A DNA stretch of 64,000 bases from Saccharopolyspora sp. SCSIO 74807 (GTDB taxonomy: Bacteria > Actinomycetota > Actinomycetes > Mycobacteriales > Pseudonocardiaceae): positions 2,110,501-2,174,500 of the forward strand of contig NZ_CP146100.1 of NCBI RefSeq assembly GCF_037023755.1, written 5' to 3'. The stretch's first letter is position 1. Each line of letters starts with the position of its first letter. The notes under the pieces were generated by a model. That model was not told the origin of the DNA. It did not search any database and worked only from the letters and a program-made list of their open reading frames with translations. The position numbers and the translations under genes were made by a program. Of this stretch, positions 17,908 through 26,419 are shown one piece after another.

Positions 17908-18105
17908 ATGTCACCGGGTTTCGATGGAGCCTCTTGGGCTGTAGTCGTAGGGCTAGAAAGTAGGCCCGATGGCATTCTGCGCCAAACCCGTACCCAGATT
18001 CGCCCGGATGTCGATGTTTTCGCTGTTCAAGGCGCCGCACCCTGTGGCGCACGCTTCAGAGGTTCGAATCCTCTATCCGGCACACCAGCCAAGAACGACC
18101 CCTGA
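17908..18105 (+). pseudogene. Possible gene 5' end cut by att copy 3
   Basis: A TAGAAT -10 box (17895-17900) sits seven bases before an ATG that opens a 65-codon frame beginning MSPGFDGASWAVVVGLE and running straight through the att sequence (from about residue 49 it is tRNA-derived). The front half looks protein-like while the back half is not, as expected if recombination at the att site removed the rest. No -35 is clear and no family is recognised. Confidence 0.3.
18053..18091 (+). repeat. att copy 3, left end of the integrative element
   Basis: Shares GCTTCAGAGGTTCGAATC and on through CACCAGCCAA with the other att copies, with a C-to-T change in the acceptor-stem part (CTATCCGG). It lies 110 bp from the end of the integrase gene, as in AICE attP organisation. 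Confidence 0.85.
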
Positions 18106-18200
18106 TAAGCGGTGACGCATTCAGGGGCCGTCCTCTTTGGTCCGGTTGAGTCCGGAACAGTCCGGTGTTCTACGGCCATCTGGCCTCCGGTGGGACGTTC

Positions 18201-19559
18201 CTACTGGCCTTTTAGGGCCAGTTCGACGCGGTCCCGGGCGGTCTGCTCGCCCCCGTCCAGGCATTTGGCGTACACGCGCAACAGGACGCCCACCGAATGT
18301 CCGGCCCACTCGGCGACGCGGGTGGGTTCGACTCCACCGTTGAGCCAGGTGGACACCGCGGCATGGCGCAGGTCATAAGGTCGTTTGGCGAGCGGTGATT
18401 CGTGAAAGGCATCGGTGAAGGTCGCCGCTCGCGCCCGGGCCCAGGCGCGGCCGTAGACGCTGCTGCTAATGCCGCCGTGGTCGCGTTGCCCCCGGAACAG
18501 CCTTCCGTCTCTGGCAGTGCCGTAGTGATCGAGATGAGTCCGCAGGATATCGGTGAGTTCGGGACAGCACGGCACGGTCCGCCCGGTGTCGTCCTCGCGG
18601 TGCTTGAGGCTCCGTTCTTCGGCGCGCGTGCGGCTGTCGGTCCACTCCTTCGCGATCTCGGGCGTGGCCCTGCTGAGGTGGATCTCGCCCCACCCTGTGG
18701 CCGGAAGGGCGAGGTTGGTTTCGCGGACGTTGGATGCCTCTTCTGGGCGCAGTGCGGCGAAGTAGAGCAATGCGAAGAAGGCGTGGAGCCGTGGCTTGTC
18801 CTCGTGCACGGCGCGAAGGAGCGTTCGGGCTTGGACGGGGTTGGCCACTGAGCGACGGTCGACCTGCCGGAGCGTCGTCTTGTTCTTCTTGACCTTGACC
18901 TCATCGATGGGGTTGCTCGTGAGCAGCTTCTTTTCAATGGCGTACTGAATCGCATTGGCCAGCGTGGTGCGTCGCAGTCGAATGGTGTTCGCTGCGGCCC
19001 GGCTGCCGTCTATCTTCGTGTTGATTGCCGCAATCACTTCCCGAAACACGTCGGGGTCCTCCAGGGCGCTCACCTTGCGGCTGTGGTTGGCCAACCAGTG
19101 CAGTGCGCTGCGAACGTCCTCCGGATGCGTGTTGTCACGCATAGCCGGGTTGAATGCGTGCTGAAGCGCCCTGTTAAGGGTCTTCCTGTCGGGCATTCCC
19201 CGGTCGGTGGTCGTCATGGCGACGGTGACGGGTGTCAACGATTGCGCGATGCTGCGCCGATGCTTGGGCGAGGCGTCCGGCCACTTCATGTCGACGTAGG
19301 CGCAGGCGAAGTCGTGCCACGTCATGGTTTCCGTGGTCTGGAGCATGGTGATGGGCAGGCCGGTTTCAAGGTCGAACGCGACACCTTCCTTGGCGGCTAT
19401 GAGCAGGCGGGAGCGAAAGCTTTCGGCCAGAGCCAAGGTTGTGTACGTCTGCTTGAACCGTGGTTTCGTCGCTACCCGCCAGGCGACCCGGTAATTCGTC
19501 GTCGTCTTCCTCTTTCGCTTCTCGATCGCGTGGATCCGAACGTCGTAGGTGGTGTTCAT
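18201..19559 (-). CDS. int: Tyrosine recombinase integrase of the AICE
   Basis: 452 residues from ATG 19559, whose A is shared with the excisionase stop (TGATG). Catalytic residues are in place: R271 (ALRPEEAS), R398-H399 (YDLRHAAVSTWL), H421 (AGHSVGV) and nucleophile Y430 (VYAKCLDG). The usual first His of the H-x-x-R box is Tyr, common in actinobacterial integrases. It has a typical N-terminal SAM-like DNA-binding domain. It should recombine attP with the tRNA-Tyr 3' end; att copy 3 is 110 bp past its stop. Confidence 0.93.
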   Translation of the reverse strand: MNTTYDVRIHAIEKRKRKTTTNYRVAWRVATKPRFKQTYTTLALAESFRSRLLIAAKEGVAFDLETGLPITMLQTTETMTWHDFACAYVDMKWPDASPKHRRSIAQSLTPVTVAMTTTDRGMPDRKTLNRALQHAFNPAMRDNTHPEDVRSALHWLANHSRKVSALEDPDVFREVIAAINTKIDGSRAAANTIRLRRTTLANAIQYAIEKKLLTSNPIDEVKVKKNKTTLRQVDRRSVANPVQARTLLRAVHEDKPRLHAFFALLYFAALRPEEASNVRETNLALPATGWGEIHLSRATPEIAKEWTDSRTRAEERSLKHREDDTGRTVPCCPELTDILRTHLDHYGTARDGRLFRGQRDHGGISSSVYGRAWARARAATFTDAFHESPLAKRPYDLRHAAVSTWLNGGVEPTRVAEWAGHSVGVLLRVYAKCLDGGEQTARDRVELALKGQ

Positions 19560-19747
19560 CAGGCGGCCTCTTCCAGGTCGTCTTGCCAGCGGTCGGCTTC
19601 GATGCGGCGGATGCGGAGCCCACCGTTTGGCAGCTTGATGCAGCGGGGACCGATGCCCTTCGCGCGCCACTCGTAGAAGGTGGAGCGCGCAATGCGGAGT
19701 TCGGCGCAGAACTCGGCGACGGTGAGTGGTGTGCTCTTCGTGCTCAA
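19559..19747 (-). CDS. xis: Excisionase / AlpA-like helix-turn-helix protein
   Basis: 62 residues with a MerR/excisionase-type HTH (LTVAEFCAELRIARSTFYEW). The frame is open upstream, but a GGGAG ribosome site lies just before a TTG at 19747, giving the normal small size. It overlaps the integrase start by one base, so it is co-translated with the integrase; such proteins bend the att DNA to direct excision. Confidence 0.8.
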   Translation of the reverse strand: MSTKSTPLTVAEFCAELRIARSTFYEWRAKGIGPRCIKLPNGGLRIRRIEADRWQDDLEEAA

Positions 19748-19796
19748 TTGGCTCCCGTGTCGGACCGTGGTGATTGCCGTCGGTGCGGTTGGCGCA

Positions 19797-21140
19797 TCAC
19801 GCGGCGTTGTCCGTATCGGAAGGTGTGGCCGTCCCAGCCGTCCCAAGCGTCCCGATGCTGGTCAGGCTGGGACGGCTTGGTTCGGTGGGACGGCTTGAGC
19901 CGTCCCAGGACGGGTCTGCGGGGTGGTCGGGCGGTTCGTGCTCGTCGAGATCGACGAACTGCTCCGGTGAGTCCCGTGCGGGGGTGTTGGGACGACTTGA
20001 GCCGTCCCAGAGGGTCAAGGTGTCCCGCGCTGACCTGGGTTGGGACGCTTGGGACGGCTGGGACGGCTCCCCCTCGGGTGGGCAGTAGCGGGTCCAGGCG
20101 TCGGCGAAGTCGGCGCGTCGGTAGCCCTTGGCTTGGGAGCCGTCGGGGAAGCGGACGTTGCCGGATTTGATGTCGAACTCGGCCAGCAGCTTGGCGAGCC
20201 TGGCTTGGGTAAGTCCGTTAGCGCCGTAGTCGCGCCACGGTGATTCCGGGTCGGCGTTGAGCGCTCGGATGAGGTCGGAGCTGGAGATCTCGGTCTGCTC
20301 GCCGAAGATGGTGCGGCAGTCGATCAGCAACCGGGTGCGCAGGGTTCCTTCGTTGTCGCCCTGGGCTTCGGCGATGAGCGCGAGTGCGGCTTGCCGGGCG
20401 CGGTCGGGCCAGTCGCCTCCGGCGTGGTCGGCGACGACGATCAGGGGTTCCCAGGTGTCGGCCGCGCGGTCTTCGATCGGCATGGACGGTGTCGCTCGTT
20501 CCAGCACGGAGAGATCGGCGCGGAGCCAGGAGCCGATCTGCTCGGCCAGTTCCAGGAGCGCGGAGCGGTCGCGCCGGTGCCGGTAGGGCAGTACTGACTC
20601 GCCGGGTGCGCGGCGGCGCATTCGCACGATGACGGCGCGGTCTTCGATGGTGTCGGGCATGGTGCCGATCCCGGCCAGGGCGGCCATGGCGAAGGTGGGG
20701 ATGGACTCGACTCGGTTGGTGGCGGCGTCGTAGCGCTTGGCTGGCCGGTTGCGTTGGTGTCCGGCGTTGAGCAGTCCGCGCAGGTCTTCGTTCGCCTCGG
20801 CGTTGGTGCCGAAGATGGTGTCGGCTTCGTCGACGAGCATCGTCGGTGGGTCGTCGGTGATGGAGCGGTAGACCGCGGCGGTGCTGGCGTTGACGGTCAG
20901 GAACGGGTCGTGGCTGGTGGCTTCGACAACGTCGAGCAGCCGGGATTTGCCGCAGCGCTTCTCGGGGGCGCGGATGACCAGCCGTGGGGCGTGTGCCCAG
21001 GCGGGTTGTGCGTGGGTGGCGGCGATCCAGAGCACGACGGCATTGGTGGCGTGGGTGCTGGGCAGGATCACGTACCGCGTGAGGGCGTCGTGCAGCTCGT
21101 CGAGCAGTGCGTCTCCGGGCCAGGCGGGTTGAGGTGTCAT
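19797..21140 (-). CDS. DUF3631 P-loop replication protein
   Basis: 447 residues. Residues 58-66 (APEKRCGKS) form a Walker A loop and 101-107 (MLVDEAD) a Walker B; DUF3631 follows. The C-terminal 100 residues are Ser/Pro/Asp-rich with repeated SRP motifs. Start at ATG 21140 has a GGAGAA ribosome site; an ATG at 21173 overlapping the previous stop is the alternative. In AICEs this protein follows a primase-polymerase and is thought to act as helicase or initiator in replication of the excised circle; that role is inferred. Confidence 0.8.
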   Translation of the reverse strand: MTPQPAWPGDALLDELHDALTRYVILPSTHATNAVVLWIAATHAQPAWAHAPRLVIRAPEKRCGKSRLLDVVEATSHDPFLTVNASTAAVYRSITDDPPTMLVDEADTIFGTNAEANEDLRGLLNAGHQRNRPAKRYDAATNRVESIPTFAMAALAGIGTMPDTIEDRAVIVRMRRRAPGESVLPYRHRRDRSALLELAEQIGSWLRADLSVLERATPSMPIEDRAADTWEPLIVVADHAGGDWPDRARQAALALIAEAQGDNEGTLRTRLLIDCRTIFGEQTEISSSDLIRALNADPESPWRDYGANGLTQARLAKLLAEFDIKSGNVRFPDGSQAKGYRRADFADAWTRYCPPEGEPSQPSQASQPRSARDTLTLWDGSSRPNTPARDSPEQFVDLDEHEPPDHPADPSWDGSSRPTEPSRPSLTSIGTLGTAGTATPSDTDNAA

Positions 21141-21169
21141 CAGGGGTTCTCCAGGGGGCGGGGTTGTGG

Positions 21170-22180
21170 TCATGCGGTGCGGCTGAGGCCGTGCAGGGAG
21201 TCGGGGCCGTCCTGGGTGCCGCGGCGCCAGCCGCGGGAGGCGTTTTTGCGGGCCGTGGTCTCTTCGAGCGGTTTGCCGGTGTGGTGGCGGCGGCGAAGGG
21301 CGGCGTTCACGAGCGCGTCGATGGCCTCGTGTTCGTCCCAGGGGGCGGTGTCGTGGGTGGCGAGGTTGGCCAGGCGTCGGGCGGAGGCGTAGAGGAGTTT
21401 CCAGCGCTCGCCGTCGCGCGTTTCGACCTTGCTCAGTTCGTCTTCCCAGATCTGGCGCCAATAGCCGGGAGAGTGGTTGCCCGCCCGAATCCGCGCGAGG
21501 TTGGGAGCCTTCCTCGGCACCACCACTGGTTTCGGCGGGGCGACGCGCGGCCGCAGCCAGTCGGGCAGCGGCGCGATGTCGACGGCGTGGGACACCCGCG
21601 CGTACCGGCCGGAGCTGTCTTCGGGTGGCGCGGTGATCTCGCTGCCGGGTGCGACGACGTAGCCGCCGTGGGCGCGCAGGTCGATTTGGTGCCCGACGCG
21701 GCCGGTGGCGTCGCTGGTGACCTCCAGCCCATTCGGGGCGCGGAAGTACAGGTGGCGCCCGCCGCTGGGGGTTTCGATGGTCAGCGTTTCCGGCCAGGCC
21801 ACACCTTCGGCCGCGGTGAGGGCGTGCAGGGCTTCCAACCCGTCCGCGGCGAGGGTGGGCACGTCGTGCGTGGCCGGTTGGGGTGTCTTGGGCTTGCGGT
21901 CGAGGTCGAGCACGACCAACCCGGACGGTCCGGTGCTGATGCCGACGTTGGCGCGGGGCGTGTGTGTCCACCAACGCCGGAGCATGGCCGGATTCGTGGT
22001 CGCGGCGAGGTAGCCGTGGCAGGGCCGCACTGCGGTCCGGCAGCGGCATTCGCTGGGAGTGCACTGGTCGGCTTTGCACGGCAGGCAGTTGCCGAACGGT
22101 TTCTTGCTGGACGGGCGCAGCGGGAACACGTGCAGCCCGTGCCGGGCGAACCAGGCGGCCCGGTCAAACGATGTCGTCAT
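21170..22180 (-). CDS. Bifunctional DNA primase/polymerase (prim-pol)
   Basis: 336 residues from ATG 22180 behind a perfect AGGAGGAC site; an upstream ATG at 22204 overlaps the preceding stop. The catalytic acidic pair is DLD at 92-94, with SGGRHLYF at about 139-146 and DLRAHGGYVVAPGS from 167. A cysteine cluster (C32, C35, C40, C45, C47, C54) near the N-terminus may bind zinc. Provides primer and DNA synthesis for replication of the excised AICE, with the DUF3631 protein next to it. Confidence 0.88.
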   Translation of the reverse strand: MTTSFDRAAWFARHGLHVFPLRPSSKKPFGNCLPCKADQCTPSECRCRTAVRPCHGYLAATTNPAMLRRWWTHTPRANVGISTGPSGLVVLDLDRKPKTPQPATHDVPTLAADGLEALHALTAAEGVAWPETLTIETPSGGRHLYFRAPNGLEVTSDATGRVGHQIDLRAHGGYVVAPGSEITAPPEDSSGRYARVSHAVDIAPLPDWLRPRVAPPKPVVVPRKAPNLARIRAGNHSPGYWRQIWEDELSKVETRDGERWKLLYASARRLANLATHDTAPWDEHEAIDALVNAALRRRHHTGKPLEETTARKNASRGWRRGTQDGPDSLHGLSRTA

Positions 22181-22200
22181 GCTGTCCTCCTCGGAGTGGC

Positions 22201-22812
22201 TCATGCGGCGTGGTCGGGCGGCGGCAGATCGCGGATGCGCTGTGGCCGCCCGGTCGGCAGCGCCGGGACGCGACGGGCCTGCTTCGCGCGCTTGGTCCGA
22301 TACATGCGGCGGTCAGCCGCGCCGAGCAGGTCGCCGAGCGGAGTTCCGGCTTCGGCGACGGCGTGCCCGACGCTGCCGAGTGCGGTGATCGAGCGGCCGT
22401 CTACATCGAGGGGTTCGATGAGTGCGGCGGCGATCTCTGCGGCCCGTTGCCGGGCGTGCGCCCGGTTCGGGATGCGGCCGAGGTGCACGGCGAACTCGTC
22501 GCCGTGCAGTCGCACGGCTCGTTCGCCGGGCTCGGTGGCCGCGGCGAGTCGGGCGCCGACGGCGGCCAGGACGTGGTTGCCGTAGTTGTGGCCGTGGGTG
22601 TCGTTGATGGCTTTGAACTGGTCCAGGTCGATCAGCAGCACCCCGACCAGCTCCGAGCGGCCCGTGCGTCGGGCGTGGCGCCGCAGGGCGGCGCGGTTGC
22701 CGAGCCCGGTCAGCTCGTCGGTGTGCAGACGACGATGCAGCGTGAGGGTGGTGGCGGTGGTGATGGCCGCCCATCCGGCGGTCGCCAGCGCCACGGTGAT
22801 CTCTGCGAACAT
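22201..22812 (-). CDS. Small membrane-linked GGDEF-domain protein
   Basis: 203 residues: one hydrophobic helix (residues 5-24), then directly a GGDEF domain (DELTGLGNR 32-40, LIDLDQFKAIND from 60, HGDEF 103-107). The first glycine of the signature is histidine, so cyclase activity is uncertain; the domain could instead bind GTP or c-di-GMP. It sits inside the replication operon with ATGA-type coupling to the primase gene, an unusual place for a signalling protein, which suggests a link between c-di-GMP and element replication or transfer. Confidence 0.8.
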   Translation of the reverse strand: MFAEITVALATAGWAAITTATTLTLHRRLHTDELTGLGNRAALRRHARRTGRSELVGVLLIDLDQFKAINDTHGHNYGNHVLAAVGARLAAATEPGERAVRLHGDEFAVHLGRIPNRAHARQRAAEIAAALIEPLDVDGRSITALGSVGHAVAEAGTPLGDLLGAADRRMYRTKRAKQARRVPALPTGRPQRIRDLPPPDHAA

Positions 22813-22899
22813 GCGATGCGCCTCCTACGCAGGGGGTGACGTGGTCCCGCCCGGCTGTCTCTGGCCGGAGTTCGACGGGCGGGACCGCGGCTCTTTCGG

Positions 22900-23157
22900 T
22901 CAGCGGTTGCGACGGTTCTCGCGCTGCACGCGCCGGTAGGCGTTCCACGCCTTCAGACCGATCCGTGGCCGCAGTCCGGTGCCTTCGCAGGGCGGGCAGT
23001 GGCGGATCGCGCGGATGAACGGGGAACGCAGCTTGCCGGTGCCCTCACAGGTCCGGCACGCCTTGAACGGCCAGATCTTGCAGCTCGCGACGTAACCCAG
23101 AGTGAACATAAGCAGGATGGCGAGCAGGAAGACGGTGGTGGAGCCGTCGGGTGTCAC
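22900..23157 (-). CDS. Membrane protein with two CxxCxGxG zinc motifs
   Basis: 85 residues from a GTG at 23157 with AGGAGG upstream. A transmembrane helix (about residues 8-28) precedes CRTCEGTGK and CPPCEGTGL, the paired motif of the DnaJ cysteine-rich domain, and a basic tail (RRVQRENRRNR). Short proteins of this kind are frequent in AICE transfer regions; function unknown, possibly a membrane-bound partner of the Tra complex. Confidence 0.7.
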   Translation of the reverse strand: MTPDGSTTVFLLAILLMFTLGYVASCKIWPFKACRTCEGTGKLRSPFIRAIRHCPPCEGTGLRPRIGLKAWNAYRRVQRENRRNR

Positions 23158-23201
23158 GGATGCCTCCTGGGCGGTTTTGGGCACAGGTCGGCCCGGCGCC
23201 T

Positions 23202-23301
23202 CTAGGCACTAGGGCGCTGGTGATGGCGGGGAGGGGTGTCTAGCGGGGTCTCTAGACCTAGAGGCGGCAGGCTCTAGGTCTAGAGACCCGCCGGGGGCTA
23301 G
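23202..23301. repeat. CTAG-rich region with perfect 17-bp inverted repeat at the 3' end of tra
   Basis: Eight CTAG tetramers occur in 100 bp, although CTAG is normally rare in GC-rich actinobacterial DNA. The core is an exact inverted repeat: GGGTCTCTAGACCTAGA (23246-23262), a 10-nt spacer, and its complement (23273-23289). The last CTAG overlaps the tra stop codon. It may be the tra terminator, the cis-acting locus of transfer (clt) bound by Tra, or an operator; clt lies beside tra in streptomycete plasmids, which favours that reading. Confidence 0.6.
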
Positions 23302-25556
23302 GCGGCGCCGCTACCGCGGTTACGCTCTGCTACTTCAGTGGTGACCTCGGCGCGGGTGATGCCGATGCGGCTGGCACCCTTGCCGTCGTCGGTGGTGCCC
23401 CAGACTTGGGCGGTGCGGATGCCGTGCCGTTTGAGCGCGGCGGTCAGATCGGCGGCTTCCCGGTAGGTGCCGTACACCTCCGGGCGCAGCTCGTAGAGCC
23501 GAGCGATGACACGCTCGTTCCAGACCTTTTTCTCGGTCTCGGGAACCACGGTCAGGATGTCTTCGAGCAGCGTGTCCCGGCGGGAGTCCTCTTCGGACTG
23601 AAGGGCTTCGCCGATGGCATGGCCCGACAATGTTCCGGCCTGCTCCCGCAGGTGCCGGGCGTAGGCGGCGATCTTCTCCGAGGCGGGTCCGTCGAGTCCG
23701 GCGACAGAGCGGACGATCTGTGCATCGCTGCCTTCGCCGACGAGGTAGCCGATGCCCTTGTCTTCCCACGCGAAGGTCGTGGCACGTACGCCCTGCTTGT
23801 ACTTGGAGGTTCCGAGGACCATGTCGTTTTCGGTCTGTCCCTGGACTTTCAGGCACAGCCGGGTGGAGGCGTTCGCGGAAATCCCCGTTGGCAGGGACTT
23901 GGCGTCGGGGCGTTGGGTGGCGAGCATGAGCACGATCCCCAGCGCCGGACCCCGCTTCACGAGGTCGGTGCAGATCTCTTCCAGTTCTTCGCCGTAGTCG
24001 GGGTGCTCGAACCACACCTGGCACTCGTCGACGCCGATGACGATCGGTTGCAATCCGAGCGAGGGCTTGCTGGCCAGGTTGGGAGTGACTTTGTTCTCCG
24101 GGCACATGCCCTGCTTGGCCAGATCCCGGATCAGCTTCGCCCGCCGCCGCAACTCCTTACGCAGCCCGCGCATGTCCGCCACGGCCTTGTCGATCTCCTC
24201 CGGCTCGTCACCGACCCCGTGGACATGGGTGACCTTCTCCAGAGGGTCGAGGTCGCCGGTGCCCTTGAGGTCATAGGTGTGCAGCTGCGACCGCGGGTCC
24301 AATGCGGCGATCAGCAGCAACTCACGCAGCGCGAAGGTCTTGCCCATGCGTGGGATCGCGCCGATCACGATGCTGGTGAACATCAGCCGGAGGTCGACCC
24401 ACCGGCCGCGCTGGTCGGTCCCGAACGGCTGCGATTGGAACAAGTCCACTTGCGCGCCTTTGCGCAGCTTCCATGCCGGTTGTGCGGCCTTGCGCATGTC
24501 CTGATCCCCGACCCACAACACCAACCGGCCCGCGTGCTCCGAGTTGTCGGATTCGGGCCACACGCACCCCACGGGGCGGCGCAGTCCGGAGGCGAGTTTG
24601 GCGCGGCGCTCCATGATGTCGCCGGGGATCACCCCGGGCGGCAGGTCGATGTCCGCACGCCACCCTTTGCCGTCGCGGGCGATCGGGCGGGGGAACCCGA
24701 CCCCGGAACCGCCCTTGCCCAGTGCTTGGTTGATCAGCGAAATCCCGAGCGAAGCCAGCGCCGTTTCGACCGCCCCCGAGGTGAGCTTGGGGGCCTTGGT
24801 CGACTCGACTGCCCGGCTGGCGATGGGCTTGTCCGAGGGGGCTCCCAACCAGCCGAGCCCGCCGATCATGGCGGCCACCGACACCCACTGCACCAACGAC
24901 GGCAACAGCTCGTAGCCCAGCACGATTGCGGTGATGCCGGCGGCGCCGAGCCCGGCCGCCAAGGCCGCGCGGGCACGGACACGGCCGTCCCGCTGCTGCG
25001 AGAGCTTCAAGTACTCGGCGGCATCTTCGCGGCGGGCGGAGGCGTGCCGGACGGGGCGGCCTTCGGCGTCGCCGATCCACCGGGACACCGCCTGGATCAG
25101 CCGCAGCGTGCCCTGTGGAACCCGAGCGAGGAGCCGTCCGAGATACACCGGGCACCGCACCGCGTGATAAGCGCTGGTGTGCCCGGCATAGCCGAGCGCC
25201 CACCGTGCCGCGGCCTGGAACTCCTGCGGGTCCTTGGCCCACGCGGGCAGGATCGGCAACCGCTTCTCCGACCGCGCCAACGAGTTACTGGCCTCGGACT
25301 TCGCCTCCGGCTGGTCCACCTGCGGCGACTCGACAACCTCGCCATCGATCACCGGCGACTCGCCCGACTCCCCCGCGGTCGGCTCCGCGGCGGCCGGTTC
25401 GTCCTCGGGCGCCTCGGTCTCGCGGGCTTTGTCATCCGGTCCGGCCGCGCCCCTGTTGGGAGCGTCGATGCGTTCGGACGGCAACCGCAGCACCCGCGCG
25501 GTCTCGGGTTCCTGCTCGGCCTGGTCCTGGTGTTCCTCGCCGTGGTGCTGGTTCAT
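23298..25556 (-). CDS. FtsK/SpoIIIE-like conjugal DNA translocase (Tra)
   Basis: 752 residues from ATG 25556 (overlaps the previous stop as ATGA, AGG-type site upstream). An acidic N-terminus (1-95) precedes two membrane helices (about 198-240), then the motor: Walker A GAIPRMGKT at 399-407 and Walker B IVIGVDEC at 505-512, and a winged C-terminal region (about 640-740). AICE Tra proteins pump double-stranded plasmid DNA between mycelia as hexamers after recognising short repeats (clt). The CTAG-rich repeat at its 3' end may be that site. Confidence 0.9.
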   Translation of the reverse strand: MNQHHGEEHQDQAEQEPETARVLRLPSERIDAPNRGAAGPDDKARETEAPEDEPAAAEPTAGESGESPVIDGEVVESPQVDQPEAKSEASNSLARSEKRLPILPAWAKDPQEFQAAARWALGYAGHTSAYHAVRCPVYLGRLLARVPQGTLRLIQAVSRWIGDAEGRPVRHASARREDAAEYLKLSQQRDGRVRARAALAAGLGAAGITAIVLGYELLPSLVQWVSVAAMIGGLGWLGAPSDKPIASRAVESTKAPKLTSGAVETALASLGISLINQALGKGGSGVGFPRPIARDGKGWRADIDLPPGVIPGDIMERRAKLASGLRRPVGCVWPESDNSEHAGRLVLWVGDQDMRKAAQPAWKLRKGAQVDLFQSQPFGTDQRGRWVDLRLMFTSIVIGAIPRMGKTFALRELLLIAALDPRSQLHTYDLKGTGDLDPLEKVTHVHGVGDEPEEIDKAVADMRGLRKELRRRAKLIRDLAKQGMCPENKVTPNLASKPSLGLQPIVIGVDECQVWFEHPDYGEELEEICTDLVKRGPALGIVLMLATQRPDAKSLPTGISANASTRLCLKVQGQTENDMVLGTSKYKQGVRATTFAWEDKGIGYLVGEGSDAQIVRSVAGLDGPASEKIAAYARHLREQAGTLSGHAIGEALQSEEDSRRDTLLEDILTVVPETEKKVWNERVIARLYELRPEVYGTYREAADLTAALKRHGIRTAQVWGTTDDGKGASRIGITRAEVTTEVAERNRGSGAA

Positions 25557-26419
25557 GGGGACACCTCCGGAGGGTCGGTGTGCAGCAGGTGAGTCAGGGC
25601 GGCGCCCATGCCGAGCACCGCTACGGGCAGGCAGGCGACCACCGTGGTGATCCACCACGGGGCTGCGGTCATGCCTGCGGCGGTCATCAGGTGATAAGCG
25701 ATCTGGCCGAGCGCGCCAAGTCCGAGCGAGCCGAGCGCGGAGACCTTGGCGAACCGCCGAGCCCGATACGGCACCCGCCCGGACAGCCACACGCGCAGGG
25801 CGTAGGCGGCATAGGTCTCGACCCCGATCGGCAGCGTGATCGCCGTGTTCACCTCGAACCCGGACCAAATGCCGGGAAGCGGGTGCACGATCCCGAACCC
25901 GGTCAGGCCACCGAGGCCGACCCAGCCGGACCAGATCGCCACAAACGCGGGCAACGCCAACAACAACACCGGCCACCGCGGCACCGGCCTACCGACCACC
26001 GGCGGCCCCGGGCTCGCGTGATCGCTGACCTGCTCCGAGCCGACCGACTTCGGATCGCTGTCCGGCGTCGGTTGCTCCGGCTTGTCGGTGTCGGCGGAAC
26101 CGGACTCGGCAGGCTCCGGTTCCGGGTCTTGCTCGTCGTCGTGACCGTCGGCGAGTGGCTGCGTCGGCTCGTCGCTGGACTCCTGCGAGTCCGCCGACGA
26201 GACCAAGTGCAGTCGCCCCGGATTCGACGTGTCCGGCTCTGCCGTGGCTGTGCCGAGCATGTTCAGCACCGCGTTGGCCTTCTTCGCGCCGATCCGCAGT
26301 TCGGACATCAGCCGGTTCCGCGATGGAACCTCGCCGAGGTCGGTGGTGAGCCGTTCGGCCTGCGGCAGCAGGTCTTCGACCGGGACCGGGTAGGCGCTTT
26401 TCGTCGTCGCCGTCGTCAT
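25553..26419 (-). CDS. Spread-type membrane protein with N-terminal HTH
   Basis: 288 residues, ATG 26419 with GGGAGGTG upstream. Residues about 10-60 resemble a small helix-turn-helix (LTTDLGEVPSRNRLMSELRI), residues 65-150 are acidic and disordered, and the last 130 residues carry four membrane helices reminiscent of DUF2637-type SpdB proteins. Adjacent to tra and overlapping it, so probably helps intramycelial spread of the element. The HTH-plus-membrane arrangement could also sense and signal. Confidence 0.65.
   Translation of the reverse strand: MTTATTKSAYPVPVEDLLPQAERLTTDLGEVPSRNRLMSELRIGAKKANAVLNMLGTATAEPDTSNPGRLHLVSSADSQESSDEPTQPLADGHDDEQDPEPEPAESGSADTDKPEQPTPDSDPKSVGSEQVSDHASPGPPVVGRPVPRWPVLLLALPAFVAIWSGWVGLGGLTGFGIVHPLPGIWSGFEVNTAITLPIGVETYAAYALRVWLSGRVPYRARRFAKVSALGSLGLGALGQIAYHLMTAAGMTAAPWWITTVVACLPVAVLGMGAALTHLLHTDPPEVSP

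Larger units (their letters stand above)
14202..18052. mobile_element. Island segment II between att copies 2 and 3
   Basis: Contains the HGGGWG-repeat peptide gene, a ligase gene fragment, a PAS-GGDEF-EAL gene and a GNAT gene. The first 90 bp match the integrase-proximal end of segment III (14201-14293 against 18091-18183), but the integrase itself is missing, so this appears to be a decayed relative of the segment III element that kept cargo. Confidence 0.6.
17865..18200. other. Junction region with att copy 3
   Basis: Holds a possible truncated leaderless gene (from 17908), att copy 3 (18053-18091) and the decayed hairpin after it. Nothing else is recognised. Confidence 0.6.

Noticed and set aside
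21170-22079. N-terminal extension of the DUF3631 protein through the primase region
   Set aside because: Overlaps the well-supported primase-polymerase in another frame and is Arg/Pro/His-rich noise; start placed at 21140.
25557-25976. N-terminal extension of Tra
   Set aside because: Overlaps the Spd-like gene in another frame; ATG 25556 has a ribosome site and ATGA coupling.
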